Below, in pieces: positions 18,533 through 28,757 of a stretch of 64,000 nt of DNA (position 1 is the first letter of the stretch; every line of letters begins with the position of its first letter). The notes below the pieces were generated by a model. The model ran no database searches. It was given only the letters and a program-made list of their open reading frames with translations, and was not told the DNA's origin. The position numbers and the translations under genes are program-made. Source of the stretch: Methanothermobacter tenebrarum. Lineage in GTDB: Archaea > Methanobacteriota > Methanobacteria > Methanobacteriales > DSM-23052. Location: assembly GCF_003264935.1 (NCBI RefSeq), contig NZ_QLOE01000002.1:124001-188000 (forward strand), in the 5' to 3' direction.

Positions 18533-19882
18533 TTATTTGGAGAGGCTGAATTCTCTCTCGAATAGTATGGCTTTGGCTGGGCATATGTTGTTGCATGCTC
18601 CGCAGTAGATGCACTTGTCTTCATCCACTACCATTATATTCTCTGGTGTTTTTGTTATAGCATCTTCTGGGCATGTTTCCATACAGAGACCGCATTTTAT
18701 ACATAATCTGTCGTCTATTAGGGTGAATCCATCCTTTATTGACTTTTTGCGCATTGTGGTTTTTGGTATGGCGTCTGTGGGGCAATGTATCCCACATTTT
18801 TCGCATAATATGCATCTATCGAAGTCTACTTCGATGGAACCCTTCTTAAGGGTTATAGTATCCTTTGGACAGACCTCTGCACAGGTACCGCAGGATATAC
18901 AATCTTCAGATACCGTACCGTCCCATTTAACTTCTTGGAAGCTTCGTGCTTCATAAATGTCACAAGATTCTACACATTTTCCACAAGATACGCAATATCC
19001 TTTTAGTCTTCCATCAGATCCGAGTCTGAGGGTGCCTACTGGGCAGGCATCTAAGCATGGTTTTTCTTCGCATTCTTCACATAATGATGGATCATAGCGC
19101 ATTTTACCATCTATCATTCTAAGGGCGCCGGTTTCACATGCACTTGCACATAATCCACAATTTAGACAAGAAACTATTACCCCTTCTAGTTCTTTTTCGG
19201 GTTTCCTTATTTTGACAGTGAAATCATCAGTATAGATTGCATTGTTTGGGCATTCTTCCATGCATTTGAGGCATAATGTACACTTTTCAGGGTCTATGGT
19301 TGTGTCCTTTATAGCCCCAACTGGGCAAACATCCTCACATATTCTACATTCACTACAGAAGCCTTCTTCTTCCAAATCTACAATTATGGCTCCTGTGGGA
19401 CAATAATATTGGCATCTTCTACATTTGATGCATTCTTCGGGGTCTGTTATCACGTTTGTCCTTTTAACCTCCTTTTTTAGGGGTTTTCGCTTTTTGGGTA
19501 TTTTAACAGCAAAATCTAGGGCCTCGAGGAACTTTAGTTGACGTTCTTCTATGAGGTCGAATGCGTCTATGCGCGCGTTAACAGGACAAGCCTCTTCACA
19601 TAATCCGCACCTGGCACATATACCCTTCACTGTATCGTCTTCTATTTTTATACTGTTAACTGGGCATATGTATTCGCATATACCACATAGGTTACATTTT
19701 GCCCTGTCAACAACGAATCCACCATACTTATTTTGTTGTATTGCCTTATTCGGGCATTCATCAGCGCATGCACCACAAGTGATGCAGCTGAATGCTTTCC
19801 CATCAATTAATCTTATAGCATCTGTTGGACACGCCTTTACACATTCGCCTATCCCTTCACATTTTGCTGTTGTGATGAACAT
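18533..19882 (-). CDS. ehbK: Energy-converting hydrogenase B polyferredoxin K
   Basis: 449 residues with fourteen ferredoxin-type Cys motifs in a row, mostly CxxCxxCxxxCP (for example [36 protein letters not shown]). The first ([12 protein letters not shown]) and the ninth ([14 protein letters not shown]) have altered spacing. It should hold many 4Fe-4S clusters and act as an electron wire or store between the hydrogenase and ferredoxin-dependent oxidoreductases. A plus-strand shadow frame over this gene is not a gene. Confidence 0.93.
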   Translation of the reverse strand: MFITTAKCEGIGECVKACPTDAIRLIDGKAFSCITCGACADECPNKAIQQNKYGGFVVDRAKCNLCGICEYICPVNSIKIEDDTVKGICARCGLCEEACPVNARIDAFDLIEERQLKFLEALDFAVKIPKKRKPLKKEVKRTNVITDPEECIKCRRCQYYCPTGAIIVDLEEEGFCSECRICEDVCPVGAIKDTTIDPEKCTLCLKCMEECPNNAIYTDDFTVKIRKPEKELEGVIVSCLNCGLCASACETGALRMIDGKMRYDPSLCEECEEKPCLDACPVGTLRLGSDGRLKGYCVSCGKCVESCDIYEARSFQEVKWDGTVSEDCISCGTCAEVCPKDTITLKKGSIEVDFDRCILCEKCGIHCPTDAIPKTTMRKKSIKDGFTLIDDRLCIKCGLCMETCPEDAITKTPENIMVVDEDKCIYCGACNNICPAKAILFEREFSLSK

Positions 19883-19897
19883 GATCCTACTCTCCGT

Positions 19898-20134
19898 CTA
19901 GCCTCTTATGATCCTCCCTGCTATTATACCAATGAATGCTGCTATGAAACCGCTTGCTAATGGCAGATCATGATAGTATGGGAATGGGCCTAGCTGCCAT
20001 GCCATTAAAATTGCAGCTATTAAGATCACAATATAAGATGATAGGGGAAATCTCAGTTCTTCATCTTCTTTTATTCTTGTTCCGAGGATGAAACCTATTA
20101 GGAATCCGAAAAGGCTCGGACCAGCGTACAACAT
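19898..20134 (-). CDS. ehbJ: Energy-converting hydrogenase B subunit J
   Basis: 78 residues with two or three short membrane segments (FGFLIGFILGTRI, YIVILIAAILMAW, GFIAAFIGIIAGRII). A small integral membrane subunit of unknown role, named by position. Confidence 0.8.
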   Translation of the reverse strand: MLYAGPSLFGFLIGFILGTRIKEDEELRFPLSSYIVILIAAILMAWQLGPFPYYHDLPLASGFIAAFIGIIAGRIIRG

Positions 20135-20145
20135 TTGTTTCCACC

Positions 20146-20595
20146 TTATTCTCCTTTAAATTCTAGGAAGGTTATAACAACAGCGCTTAAACCCACCAGC
20201 ACCTTCAATCCTATTAATATGTTCAAGTATGGTATTATACCCGCATGTACCGCGTCAGGATAATTGAAAACACTACTTACACCCGGTAAGAGATTATACA
20301 AGTCCACTCCTATATTGTAGAGGAAGTAACCTGAAAATAGGATTCCGACCAATCCTAGGATTATGTAGCCTATGGCCCCTATACTCTCTAATGCTGCCAT
20401 GAATCTGTGCGTGAATTTGAATGGTGTCTTCTCAGATCCATAGACTATCGCACAGAATATGAATCCTGCTGCTATGATCGCACCACCCTGGAAACCTCCT
20501 CCAGGGGTTATATGACCCCCTAATATTGTTGAAATTCCAAGACATATTATGAGTATTGATGCTGGGAATGCGAATATTTTAAGTATGGTGCTCAT
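20146..20595 (-). CDS. ehbI: Energy-converting hydrogenase B subunit I (MnhB/MrpB-like)
   Basis: 149 residues, about four membrane segments. The sequence [20 protein letters not shown] is the hallmark of MnhB/MrpB subunits of multisubunit cation/proton antiporters and related membrane hydrogenases, so it belongs to the ion-translocating part. Two bases separate it from ehbH. Confidence 0.88.
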   Translation of the reverse strand: MSTILKIFAFPASILIICLGISTILGGHITPGGGFQGGAIIAAGFIFCAIVYGSEKTPFKFTHRFMAALESIGAIGYIILGLVGILFSGYFLYNIGVDLYNLLPGVSSVFNYPDAVHAGIIPYLNILIGLKVLVGLSAVVITFLEFKGE

Positions 20596-20597
20596 AC

Positions 20598-20876
20598 CTA
20601 TTTCCCTCCAAGTTCTACTTTCCCTCTTCCAAAGATGAGTAATGTTACAATAACCGCTGTAACTAATATTAGAGCTTCACCTAAGGTATCATATCCTCTC
20701 CAATCGAACACAACAATTGTAACCATGTTGGGGGCTATCCTTGTACCTACATAATTGTATATCCAACTTATACCCGGATTAAGGACTTTATAAAGGCCTA
20801 TTATGGTGTCAAAAAGCGTGACCCCGAAGATAACTAATGAGAATGTTACTATAAGGCTTCTAATCCCTTCAGACAT
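20598..20876 (-). CDS. ehbH: Energy-converting hydrogenase B subunit H
   Basis: 92 residues with two membrane segments ([35 protein letters not shown]) joined by [13 protein letters not shown], the pattern of the C-terminal part of MrpA/MbhE-type subunits. It overlaps the end of ehbG by eight bases, suggesting translational coupling. Confidence 0.83.
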   Translation of the reverse strand: MSEGIRSLIVTFSLVIFGVTLFDTIIGLYKVLNPGISWIYNYVGTRIAPNMVTIVVFDWRGYDTLGEALILVTAVIVTLLIFGRGKVELGGK

Positions 20877-21207
20877 TTATATTCCCCCAGTAGAGTAATG
20901 TTATTAAAACTCCGAAGGTTAAAATGACATAGAATATCATTTTATGGAATGAATCAGTTTGCTCTCTCCGTAGGATAACCGTAATAGGGGTCATTGAAAT
21001 TAACATGAACCCCATTAATAAAAGGACAAGGACCATTATGTAAATATTCACTTTCCTTATCATCAATATCACTAGGAATATCGTGGATACAATGGTGAGT
21101 TCAGCTGTTAAGACAGCAGAGGTGGATATATTCGTTACTCGCGCCTCCTTCTTAGTCTTCTCTTCTATCTCCCTTATCTTCTCGATTATACTATCATATA
21201 ATGTCAT
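20869..21207 (-). CDS. ehbG: Energy-converting hydrogenase B subunit G
   Basis: 112 residues. A charged helical N-terminus ([20 protein letters not shown]) is followed by three membrane segments ([45 protein letters not shown]). No catalytic motif; named by position. It lies 15 bases after ehbF. Confidence 0.8.
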   Translation of the reverse strand: MTLYDSIIEKIREIEEKTKKEARVTNISTSAVLTAELTIVSTIFLVILMIRKVNIYIMVLVLLLMGFMLISMTPITVILRREQTDSFHKMIFYVILTFGVLITLLYWGNINV

Positions 21208-21222
21208 GATCTCCTCCTCTCA

Positions 21223-22719
21223 TCATAGCATGAGTGCATGGATTATGCTCCCAAATTGTGAAGTTGCAAGTTGTGGGAGAATACCAAGGATTGTGCAGAT
21301 CACCAACAATATTATCATGGAAAATATCGTGGAAGAGGGTATCCTCTCAGTTTTAACTTCAAGTCCCATTGGCTCCGGTTTCAAATAGATTGAATAGTAT
21401 GCCTTCATAAAGGTCATGAATGTAATTATACTCAACAATATCATTATAATGGCAAGTTCAGGGAACCCAGCGCTTATAGCAGATTCTATGAGCATCAATT
21501 TGCTCTGGAAGACATTAAATGGTGGTATGCCAGCCATTATAAAACCTGCCAAAATCATGAGCCCGGCCACGCCAGGTTTATACTTTAAAAGACCTCCCAG
21601 TTTATCTATTTCACTTGTACCCGTCTGGTAGAGTATTGTCCCAAAGCCTAAGAAAAGGCAAGCAGTTACTATGGCCTCGTTCACTGCCTGGAAAAGACCT
21701 GCTGTTATGCTCATAGCAGTCCCTAATCCCAGTCCTATCCCAATATAGCCTAATTCTCCAACTGCAAGGAAACCTATCAAACGTTTGAAGTCTGTCTGCA
21801 TGATGGCCATGCTAATACCAAGGGCCATGGCTGCAATAGAAAATATGATAATAGCCCATCTCACAACTGGGATATAGTAGAATAATCTGAGTATGATCAC
21901 GCCCAAGGCTACAAGGGTGAATACTGAGAATGCTTGGATGAGGGAGGCTGCATGTGGAAGGGCCTTACTGTACAATCCTGACTTTATTGTGTGGAATGGT
22001 GGCAAGCCTGACCCATAAAGCCATCCAAAGAATATTAGTCCCGCAGCTGTTAAAAATATTGGATTACTCTGGTCTATTAGCCCGTTCTTCATGGCGAATA
22101 TCATGTCTGATATGTTAACATTCCCTATAGCACCTAATAGTAGGGCCACGCCCAAGAGCAGCATTGGCGCTGCAACACCTCCAAGGAAAAGGTACCTTAG
22201 GGCCATTTTATAACTTCCCTTGATATTGGAAGAGAGTATTATGCCTGCTTGTGAAATTGCAGCTATCTCAAAGAAAACATACAAGTTGAATATGTCATCT
22301 GCCAATATAATAGCTGTTACAGCTGCGGTGGCCATGAACATTAGGAAGGAGTAGACCCCTGATGGTCTTTTAACCTCGTTTAGTGATGTGAAGATCGCGA
22401 GGAAAGCTACGATTCCAAGTATGAAGATGAATATTCTCTGGGCGCTGTTGAAGATGTAGGTTATCGCGGGGTGGAATTTGGCTAAATACGATCCTGTAAT
22501 ATATGCTGGCAGATACTTTGCAAGGGTGGGGTTTTCCACGATTGGTGGGTATCCTCCAAAATAATAGGCTCCATAACTTGCGATTAAAGGGATTATTGGG
22601 AGTACTATCGCAACGGTCAATGCTAATATTTTGATTGTTCTATCCTTTTTATGGAGTAGGTTCAAGAGTAGACCGCATAGGATTGGTAGTATCACCATCA
22701 GGGCAATAAGGGATTTCAT
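21223..22719 (-). CDS. ehbF: Energy-converting hydrogenase B subunit F (NuoN/MrpD-like ion channel subunit)
   Basis: 498 residues with about fourteen membrane segments; the large antiporter-like subunit expected to move H+ or Na+. Typical pieces are [38 protein letters not shown], the buried lysine region [21 protein letters not shown] and [19 protein letters not shown]. Its activity couples the ion gradient to ferredoxin reduction by H2. Confidence 0.92.
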   Translation of the reverse strand: MKSLIALMVILPILCGLLLNLLHKKDRTIKILALTVAIVLPIIPLIASYGAYYFGGYPPIVENPTLAKYLPAYITGSYLAKFHPAITYIFNSAQRIFIFILGIVAFLAIFTSLNEVKRPSGVYSFLMFMATAAVTAIILADDIFNLYVFFEIAAISQAGIILSSNIKGSYKMALRYLFLGGVAAPMLLLGVALLLGAIGNVNISDMIFAMKNGLIDQSNPIFLTAAGLIFFGWLYGSGLPPFHTIKSGLYSKALPHAASLIQAFSVFTLVALGVIILRLFYYIPVVRWAIIIFSIAAMALGISMAIMQTDFKRLIGFLAVGELGYIGIGLGLGTAMSITAGLFQAVNEAIVTACLFLGFGTILYQTGTSEIDKLGGLLKYKPGVAGLMILAGFIMAGIPPFNVFQSKLMLIESAISAGFPELAIIMILLSIITFMTFMKAYYSIYLKPEPMGLEVKTERIPSSTIFSMIILLVICTILGILPQLATSQFGSIIHALML

Positions 22720-22736
22720 ATGCTAATCCTCTCCTT

Positions 22737-23093
22737 TTAGTCTTCAAGTATTTTTGATGAAAGGCTACCATGTCTATGGTATAATACGATTATTATAGCT
22801 AGCATGACTGCTAGGGTGCTTGCACCGATAACTATACTTGTAAGTACGAGAGCAAATGGCAAGGGATATGATGCGTTCTGGGCAAACCATGAACTTGGCA
22901 TTCCTGGCATGTGAATATATACTATGCCACCGGGCTTGTAGCCTAGGGTCACCAGGAAAAGGTTAACACCGTCACTTATAAATGAGAGTGCTATCACCTT
23001 CTTTATGAGGTTGTCAATGAAGAAGACGCCTATAATCCCGATTAGGATTAGGCTTGCTGCTGTGAAGAATGATGCTAATTGTACTGGTATCAT
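22737..23093 (-). CDS. ehbE: Energy-converting hydrogenase B subunit E (MnhC/NuoK-like)
   Basis: 118 residues with three membrane segments. [20 protein letters not shown] and [20 protein letters not shown] correspond to the MnhC/NuoK pattern, including the conserved glutamate-less variant seen in methanogens. It overlaps ehbD by four bases (ATGA). Confidence 0.86.
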   Translation of the reverse strand: MIPVQLASFFTAASLILIGIIGVFFIDNLIKKVIALSFISDGVNLFLVTLGYKPGGIVYIHMPGMPSSWFAQNASYPLPFALVLTSIVIGASTLAVMLAIIIVLYHRHGSLSSKILED

Positions 23094-23323
23094 TCCTCCA
23101 TCCTCCTTGTCTTATAGACTGCGAGTGCGAAGAATACCGGTATTATTGCGGATCCTACGATTGCTTGTGTCAATGCGACATCCGGGGCGAGTAGAAACTG
23201 GTAAAGGAATGCCATGGACGCTCCTGGGACACCTGTCAATATAGCTGCCTTTAGAAGGTCCCTTTGGATCAATGCTAATATAGCTCCTAGTACTATTATG
23301 ATCATTATCAAGTATTCAATCAT
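23090..23323 (-). CDS. ehbD: Energy-converting hydrogenase B subunit D (MbhD-like)
   Basis: 77 residues from ATG 23323, which follows a GAGGAGG site; a longer frame to 23362 would overlap ehbC without need. Membrane segments [18 protein letters not shown] and [20 protein letters not shown] match the MbhD/DUF4040 part of MrpA-like antiporters (PDVALTEA motif with Q). It overlaps the end of ehbC by eight bases. Confidence 0.86.
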   Translation of the reverse strand: MIEYLIMIIIVLGAILALIQRDLLKAAILTGVPGASMAFLYQFLLAPDVALTQAIVGSAIIPVFFALAVYKTRRMEE

Positions 23324-23588
23324 GGTCCTCCTCTCCATAATAGTATGCGTTTGCGATTGCATGGGCTGCGAATGGTGCTAATATGAAGTATGTGATTGCG
23401 AGAAGTGGCTCATATAATGTTAAAAGGGCGATGATACATGCGATATCGGCCACGCCGAGGATGTGTATTCTTGCGTATAGTACCCTTGGGATGTTATCCT
23501 TGAATCTTAGGATGCCTGCGGCGCTTATCAATAATAGGATTGATGAGATTAATAGTATGGCTGATCTGATTATTATTATGGGATTCAA
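23316..23588 (-). CDS. ehbC: Energy-converting hydrogenase B subunit C (MnhG-like)
   Basis: 90 residues, three membrane segments, with [19 protein letters not shown], the MnhG/MrpG signature, and an acidic C-terminus (YYYGEEDHD). Part of the small-subunit cluster at the start of the operon. Confidence 0.87.
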   Translation of the reverse strand: MNPIIIIRSAILLISSILLLISAAGILRFKDNIPRVLYARIHILGVADIACIIALLTLYEPLLAITYFILAPFAAHAIANAYYYGEEDHD

Positions 23589-23594
23589 TCTTAT

Positions 23595-23852
23595 TCACCC
23601 CTTTAGGACCTTTGCAAATGCTATTGTGCCTACGGGTCCGAGTAGTACGAGTGCATAGGCAATGTCTCGGCAGAATCCTATACCATGGATTTTATTTATG
23701 AGTATGAGTATTGTTGCCACTGCGATAGTTAATGCTGAAACTCCTACAAGGCCCATTGCTATTGTTTTTCTTGTTGCTATTCTGACAGCTGCTATTATGA
23801 ATATTGCGAGGGATGCGAGTAGAATATATTCTGAGATTAGGAGTAGGTTCAT
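23595..23852 (-). CDS. ehbB: Energy-converting hydrogenase B subunit B (MnhF-like)
   Basis: 85 residues, three membrane segments; [20 protein letters not shown] is the MnhF/MrpF C-terminal pattern. It sits 12 bases after ehbA and 6 before ehbC. Confidence 0.87.
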   Translation of the reverse strand: MNLLLISEYILLASLAIFIIAAVRIATRKTIAMGLVGVSALTIAVATILILINKIHGIGFCRDIAYALVLLGPVGTIAFAKVLKG

Positions 23853-23864
23853 TTTCCCCCCCTC

Positions 23865-24176
23865 TTATTCGAGCATTTTTTTGATGTAAGATTCAAATGG
23901 TATTATTTCCTTTTTTTCTTTTGGTATTATTGTGGCGACTTTTAGTAGTCTTTTTTCTGAATCGAGATCTATTGATAGTGTTCCAGGTGTTAGTGTTATG
24001 CTGTTTGCGAGTATGGTCTGTGATATTGGACGCTCTAGTATTGTTTCAATTTCAACCACTACCGGTTTTATATTCCCTGTTAAGACCATTTTAGCCACGT
24101 TTAGGGCTGATTTAAGGATATTGTATATTAATATGATGAAGTAGGCGATTCCATAACCGATTCTTGCTATGGACAT
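23865..24176 (-). CDS. ehbA: Energy-converting hydrogenase B subunit A (MnhE-like)
   Basis: First gene of the operon. 103 residues: a hydrophobic N-terminus (YGIAYFIILIYNILKSALNV) and a soluble tail with LANSITLTPGTLSIDL, the MnhE/MrpE motif. Together with ehbB-F it forms the Mrp antiporter-like half of the complex. Confidence 0.88.
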   Translation of the reverse strand: MSIARIGYGIAYFIILIYNILKSALNVAKMVLTGNIKPVVVEIETILERPISQTILANSITLTPGTLSIDLDSEKRLLKVATIIPKEKKEIIPFESYIKKMLE

Positions 24177-24576
24177 TGTCTTTACTCCTAACTAATCCGA
24201 TAATTAACATGATTATTTATGATAATATAAATTTTTCTATCTTTTACCTAACAAAAGAATTTTTAAAAGTAACTCTTTTTGTAACATCCTATAAATTCCA
24301 ATATATATAATCTAGAAAGTTCTATATGCTGGATCTTCCACACACCTAATATAACCCCCATTAATCCAAATTGGAAAGTTTATAATCTTTTTCAATATCC
24401 TTGAATGAACGTTTACAAAATCCCAGATAATGTGAAAATATTCGCCACTGGCCCGTGAAAATTTAACAAAAAAACCAATCAAACCCTCTAGACCCTATAA
24501 TTTCAAAAATGTATCCACAAACACAGAATATTGTACAATTTCAACCGTATTTTACTGATCAAAGAACCATGAAAAA
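24177..24576. other. Intergenic region between ehbA and the oxidoreductase remnant
   Basis: Very AT-rich. Apart from the ehb promoter it holds AACTCTTTTTGTAAC at about 24270-24284, loosely like the heat-shock repeats at 47245, and no open frame or structured RNA that I can support. The downstream side carries the 3' flank of the minus-strand oxidoreductase. Confidence 0.4.
24221..24232 (-). promoter_or_regulatory. Probable ehb operon promoter (TATA box)
   Basis: The minus strand reads GAAAAATTTATATTATC, a BRE-like purine/A stretch followed by a TATA box. A start site about 25 bases downstream would leave a short leader before ehbA at 24176. Confidence 0.5.
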
Positions 24577-25934
24577 TTATATAAATTTGAACGAATTTAC
24601 CCGGACAAATTTCTTCTGATCATCCAATAGAATGTTTATTTTCCTTTCCAACGTTCTATTATTTTTTCTTGATACTTTAAGTGCAAGGGCTGCGGCGAGC
24701 AATATTGTGGGTAAACCTTGTGAACGAGGTGCTAATGAAAGATCGGCCACCCATAACCTTCTAGGCAACCATGAAGGCTTCATTGAATCCACATCTTCAG
24801 CCTTAAGAGGAACAGTACCTCCAAGGTGCCCACCATTATACATCCCCTTAATATATGGGCCTGAAACCCCTGCTGATTCCATGATTTTTGCGGCTTCATT
24901 AATTGCCTTATCTAGGCGCAGATTATCCTCCCTTTTTATAATTTTTTCCACTTTTCCATCTGCAAAGACTGTTCCTTTCTCTATATCGGCAAGTTTTACC
25001 ATCATGCCAACTCTATCGGTTATATGAACGCCTCTCCATGGTTTATGGAACCAGTGGGAGAGAATATCAAAATATGGGGAAAGGATATAATCCTCATGTT
25101 TTGTATACCATGCCATTGGAGGTTCCTTGAGCTGATTAGCCCCTTTAAGAACACCCCCTAATGTAAGGACGATGTCAACCCATAAATTGTCTTTGGCAGG
25201 TAAACCTGATGCCTTCAGTATCTGGGCCGTGCCTATTCCTCCAGCAGCTAAAACCACAATATCTGCTTTTAAAGTTTTTGATTTGAACCTTGATTTCAAT
25301 TTAACTCCTTTAACAGTTCCATTTTCTACTATAAGTTTTTTAACTGGTGATGATGTATGTATTATGGCGCCTCCACGAATCGCATCATCTAAAAAATTTC
25401 TAGAGTCCCATTTCGCGCCATTAGCGCATCCAAGCTCGCATAATCCACAACATATGCACTTTTCAGGGTCTATAGCCTTGTTTACAAGTTTTGGTTTCAA
25501 TCCGAGTTCTTCTGCAACTTCAAACATTTTCTTTGTTATTGGCCTCCATTTTTCCCTTGAAAATTCTCTTATACCAATACTTTCTTCAATTTCTTCAAAT
25601 TCTGGTGTGAGGTCAAGTCCAATTTCTTTTAGTCCGTGTTCAGCACGCGCTATATTGCCACAGGAAAGTACCGTGGAGCCGCCCATTGTCATGCCCCTTA
25701 AGAGTACAAGTTCATTTGATGAACGTGTGGCATTCATTGGAGGAAATATGTGGCTAATATTCTTTCATCACCTAAAAGGCCTGTTTTTCTTAATGGTGTT
25801 GCCAATGATAAAAGTCTTCTGAATGGCTTGAATGTCCCTCCCGCCTCTAATATTGTTACTTTGAAGCCTTGGGCTGATAATTCACGTGCAGCTGTCGCTC
25901 CTCCTGCCCCGGTTCCCACAACTATTGCTTTCAT
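24577..25934 (-). pseudogene. GMC-type FAD oxidoreductase with 4Fe-4S motif, frameshifted
   Basis: Two frames together give one FAD-dependent GMC-like oxidoreductase. The N-terminal part (25934-25734) starts [20 protein letters not shown], a dinucleotide-binding Rossmann motif, and stops at TGA after [10 protein letters not shown]. The C-terminal part (25737-24577) starts at an ATG overlapping that [23 protein letters not shown]. Adding one base would fuse them smoothly ([10 protein letters not shown]). The second part carries [11 protein letters not shown], a 4Fe-4S-type motif unusual for GMC enzymes, [11 protein letters not shown], and a C-terminal [16 protein letters not shown] true frameshift, a sequencing error, or two coupled genes are all possible. 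ATG 25934 follows AAAGGTAAAAAG. Confidence 0.7.
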
Positions 25935-26077
25935 CTTTTTACCTTTATATGAGCTATACATTCAAGTGAGCCGCTAGTAATCCTCTGTTTAAATTGCATG
26001 TTCATATTTTCATTGAGCCCATGAACTACGTTTTTATTATTTATCTTTTTTCACCACCTCAAATAATAGGATGAGAA

Positions 26078-26752
26078 TCAGAAAAAGGTGTGCATAATGC
26101 TATATCCTGCGCATATGATCCATATTATTATTAGAAAGCCGCCAAGGCCTTTTTTAAATGTTCTGGTTGAGAATGGTCTTAAAAATTTAACCCCACTATG
26201 CGTATATAAATCAAGGATAACATGACTTACAAATCCTAGTAAAAACGGCCCCATGATATTATAAAGGTTCAAACCAGGAAACGGTGTGAACAAAACACCT
26301 AAAATGCCTAGAAGCGTGAATGGGATTAATATTTTCCTGTTAATGAACATTAACCCTGAAAAGGCCAATATCAAGGCGAGGGATTCCCTTTCATCAGCCC
26401 CAAAATCCCTGAAAAGAAAATAAGAACTTATAACAAGAAGTGTCAGTAAAATTGACAAAATAAAAATGCCAAGTATTGAATGGCTAAAACCCCTATGCCT
26501 CGAAAAATAAAATATCATCGCCAAAATCATCAAAAGAACCCCAATGAGATATGGCAGGCCAAGCAAATAAAAAATTATCAAAATTAAAACTCCAATAAGG
26601 AATATGAGTGAAACTCTCCTACCTTTAATTGGATGATCCAAGTCTGGAATTGAAGACCCTAAAACGCTAAGTGCAAGGGCAAATATGTTCTGGAAAAAGA
26701 ATGGTAAAGCAAACACTAAAGAAAATATCACATGCTTTTTATAAGAGGACAT
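26078..26752 (-). CDS. Membrane-bound metal-dependent hydrolase (DUF457/YdjM-like)
   Basis: About 224 residues with several membrane helices. Conserved polar residues of the family lie between them: KKHVIFSLVF at the start, SSIPDLDHPIKG near 35, RHRGFSHSILG near 90 and SHVILDLYTHSG near 190. Members are predicted metal-dependent hydrolases of the membrane; the substrate is unknown. ATG 26752 is chosen; a GTG at 26761 that overlaps the upstream stop by one base is also possible. Confidence 0.72.
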   Translation of the reverse strand: MSSYKKHVIFSLVFALPFFFQNIFALALSVLGSSIPDLDHPIKGRRVSLIFLIGVLILIIFYLLGLPYLIGVLLMILAMIFYFSRHRGFSHSILGIFILSILLTLLVISSYFLFRDFGADERESLALILAFSGLMFINRKILIPFTLLGILGVLFTPFPGLNLYNIMGPFLLGFVSHVILDLYTHSGVKFLRPFSTRTFKKGLGGFLIIIWIICAGYSIMHTFF

Positions 26753-26760
26753 GGCAATCA

Positions 26761-27498
26761 CTAGATTATATTAAAGTATTTGAGGAAGGCTTTCATTTGA
26801 AGGAGCGACCTTTCAAGGCTTCCAAGGGTTAATGAACCATTCTTCGACACAACCTCACAAGTAACCGCGCCTACACCAGCAAGATTGCATTCATCCTCAA
26901 GAGCGCCTTTATAATGTGAAGCCGCATTCTCATAAACTATAACATCTGATGAGCCCATTCTACTTATATACTTTGCTATTAGATAACTTCTCCTACAAGG
27001 TTTCTTGGAACAGAAGACACTCTCCCGCCCAGGGTTACTCCTTGGCGCGGTTGAATGGAAATCTCCAAGAGCATCCACATTCAAATCAACAGCAACCTTA
27101 AATATAGTATTTGTCACAGAACCCGGAGCATGGGAAGAACGGTTAAGATCAACACCCTTGAACCAGCGAGTATTATTCATAGTCGACCATGGCGCGGCAA
27201 ATGGTATAATATATACTGTCCCAGTAATATCTAAAGGAGCAAGAGACTTAATAAGTTCAAGAGTTGCAAGCTGCGGTGGAATCTCATTACCATGAACACC
27301 TGCAGTTATCATGACACGGGGTCTTCCCTCTCCCAAAGCCACGAAGGGAGTTCCCCTCCTAGAATACTCAAATAATCCCTTAAATGAGGGATTAACCCTA
27401 AGATACTCCCCCATAATAACATTCTTCTCCAAATGGCCGCCTGAGCCCCTATATATAATTTTAATATCTAGTGGGTCTAACACCATCCACACCCACAT
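26761..27498 (-). CDS. Succinylglutamate desuccinylase/aspartoacylase-like metallopeptidase
   Basis: 245 residues of the M14-related AstE/AspA family, zinc hydrolases that remove acyl groups or cleave terminal residues. Zinc ligands are the His and Glu of AGVHGNEIPPQ (about 69-79) and the His of LGDFHST (about 141). Substrate unknown. A TATA-like ATTATATTTTAT lies about 25 bases before ATG 27498, so the mRNA may be leaderless. The gene is divergent from argG and its stop touches the DUF457 gene. Confidence 0.72.
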   Translation of the reverse strand: MWVWMVLDPLDIKIIYRGSGGHLEKNVIMGEYLRVNPSFKGLFEYSRRGTPFVALGEGRPRVMITAGVHGNEIPPQLATLELIKSLAPLDITGTVYIIPFAAPWSTMNNTRWFKGVDLNRSSHAPGSVTNTIFKVAVDLNVDALGDFHSTAPRSNPGRESVFCSKKPCRRSYLIAKYISRMGSSDVIVYENAASHYKGALEDECNLAGVGAVTCEVVSKNGSLTLGSLERSLLQMKAFLKYFNII

Positions 27499-27517
27499 AA
27501 AAATATTGTTAGGCCCA

Positions 27518-27530
27518 TAAAATATAATAT
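27518..27530 (+). promoter_or_regulatory. AT-rich promoter element between argG and the divergent hydrolase
   Basis: The plus strand reads AAAATATAATATC, a TATA-like element; argG at 27579 would have a leader of about 30 bases with the site AGGGTGATC. The complementary reading could serve the divergent gene. Confidence 0.4.
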
Positions 27531-27578
27531 CATACTAACGACAGACTCACCTCTACAAAAAAAATCTAGGGTGATCTA

Positions 27579-28757
27579 ATGGATAAAGTTGTCCTTGCAT
27601 TTAGTGGAGGCCTTGACACATCAGTATGTATCAAGTTACTCGAAGAAAAGTATAACATGGAGGTTATCACGGCATGCGTAGATGTGGGACAACCACGTGA
27701 AGAAATCAAAAGACCAGCCCAAGTCTCCAAGGAACTAGGCAATTATAAACATTATACGATAGATGCAAGGGAAGAATTTGCAGAAGATTACATTTTCAGG
27801 GCCATAAAAGCCAACGCATCATATGAAGGCTACCCGTTAAGCACAGCCCTTGCAAGGCCGCTTATAGCCACTAAGATAGTTGAAGTTGCCGAGGAGGAAG
27901 GAGCATCCGCGATAGCCCATGGTTGCACTGGCAAAGGGAATGACCAGTTCAGATTCGAGGCCATTATAAGGTCCATGTGTGACTGTGATGTTATAGCACC
28001 CATAAGAGATCTTAACCTTACAAGATCCGAGGAAATAGAGTATGCAAAGTCTTGTGGAATACCATTACCACCAAAGAAACAATATAGTATAGATGAAAAT
28101 TTATGGGGAAGGGCCATTGAAGGGGACATACTAGAAGATCCTATAATGGAACCCCCAGAGGATGCCTTTAGTTGGACAAAAGCACCAGATGAAACCCCAG
28201 ATGATCCTGAGATTATCCAGATAGGATTCAGGGATGGAATCCCCCAGGAGATTAATGGAGAAGAAATGGAACCTGTTGAACTTATAAAGAAGGCTAATTT
28301 TATCGCGGGAGAACATGGGATCGGCCGAGTAGACATAATAGAAGATCGTATTATAGGAATGAAAAGCCGTGAAGTCTATGAGACGCCAGCTGCTCTGCTC
28401 CTAATAGAGGCTCACAAGGCCCTTGAACAGTTAACACTAACTAGGAATGAGCTTAAATTTGCGGATATGATAAGTGGCATTTACTCAGAATTGGTATATA
28501 ATGGTTTGTGGCATGAACCCCTTAGGGAGGATCTTGACAAGGCCATTGACCATATGCAACGTCGTGTTACAGGTAGAGTTAATGTGAAATTACATAAGGG
28601 TAATATGAGAATCATTGGAAGGGAATCACCTTACAGCTTGTATAGTGAAAAGATTGTCTCATTTGAGGATAAAAGCTTTGATCAGCGGGAAATGAAGGGT
28701 ATGGTTAAAAATTATGGGTTACAGGCTAGGTTATACCAGAAGTTATGGTGGGAATAG
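27579..28757 (+). CDS. argG: Argininosuccinate synthase
   Basis: Joins citrulline and aspartate with ATP in arginine synthesis. 392 residues; the N-terminal PP-loop is [12 protein letters not shown] at residues 5-16, followed by [16 protein letters not shown] near 113 and the substrate-binding [10 protein letters not shown] near the C-terminus, all typical. ATG 27579 follows AGGGTGATCTA. The 3' end overlaps the convergent NAD(P)HX repair gene by 32 bases. Confidence 0.97.
   Translation: MDKVVLAFSGGLDTSVCIKLLEEKYNMEVITACVDVGQPREEIKRPAQVSKELGNYKHYTIDAREEFAEDYIFRAIKANASYEGYPLSTALARPLIATKIVEVAEEEGASAIAHGCTGKGNDQFRFEAIIRSMCDCDVIAPIRDLNLTRSEEIEYAKSCGIPLPPKKQYSIDENLWGRAIEGDILEDPIMEPPEDAFSWTKAPDETPDDPEIIQIGFRDGIPQEINGEEMEPVELIKKANFIAGEHGIGRVDIIEDRIIGMKSREVYETPAALLLIEAHKALEQLTLTRNELKFADMISGIYSELVYNGLWHEPLREDLDKAIDHMQRRVTGRVNVKLHKGNMRIIGRESPYSLYSEKIVSFEDKSFDQREMKGMVKNYGLQARLYQKLWWE

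Noticed and set aside
24266-24284. Heat-shock-type repeat upstream of ehbA
   Set aside because: AACTCTTTTTGTAAC differs in length and sequence from the 17-bp repeat and is embedded in very AT-rich DNA, so the likeness is weak.
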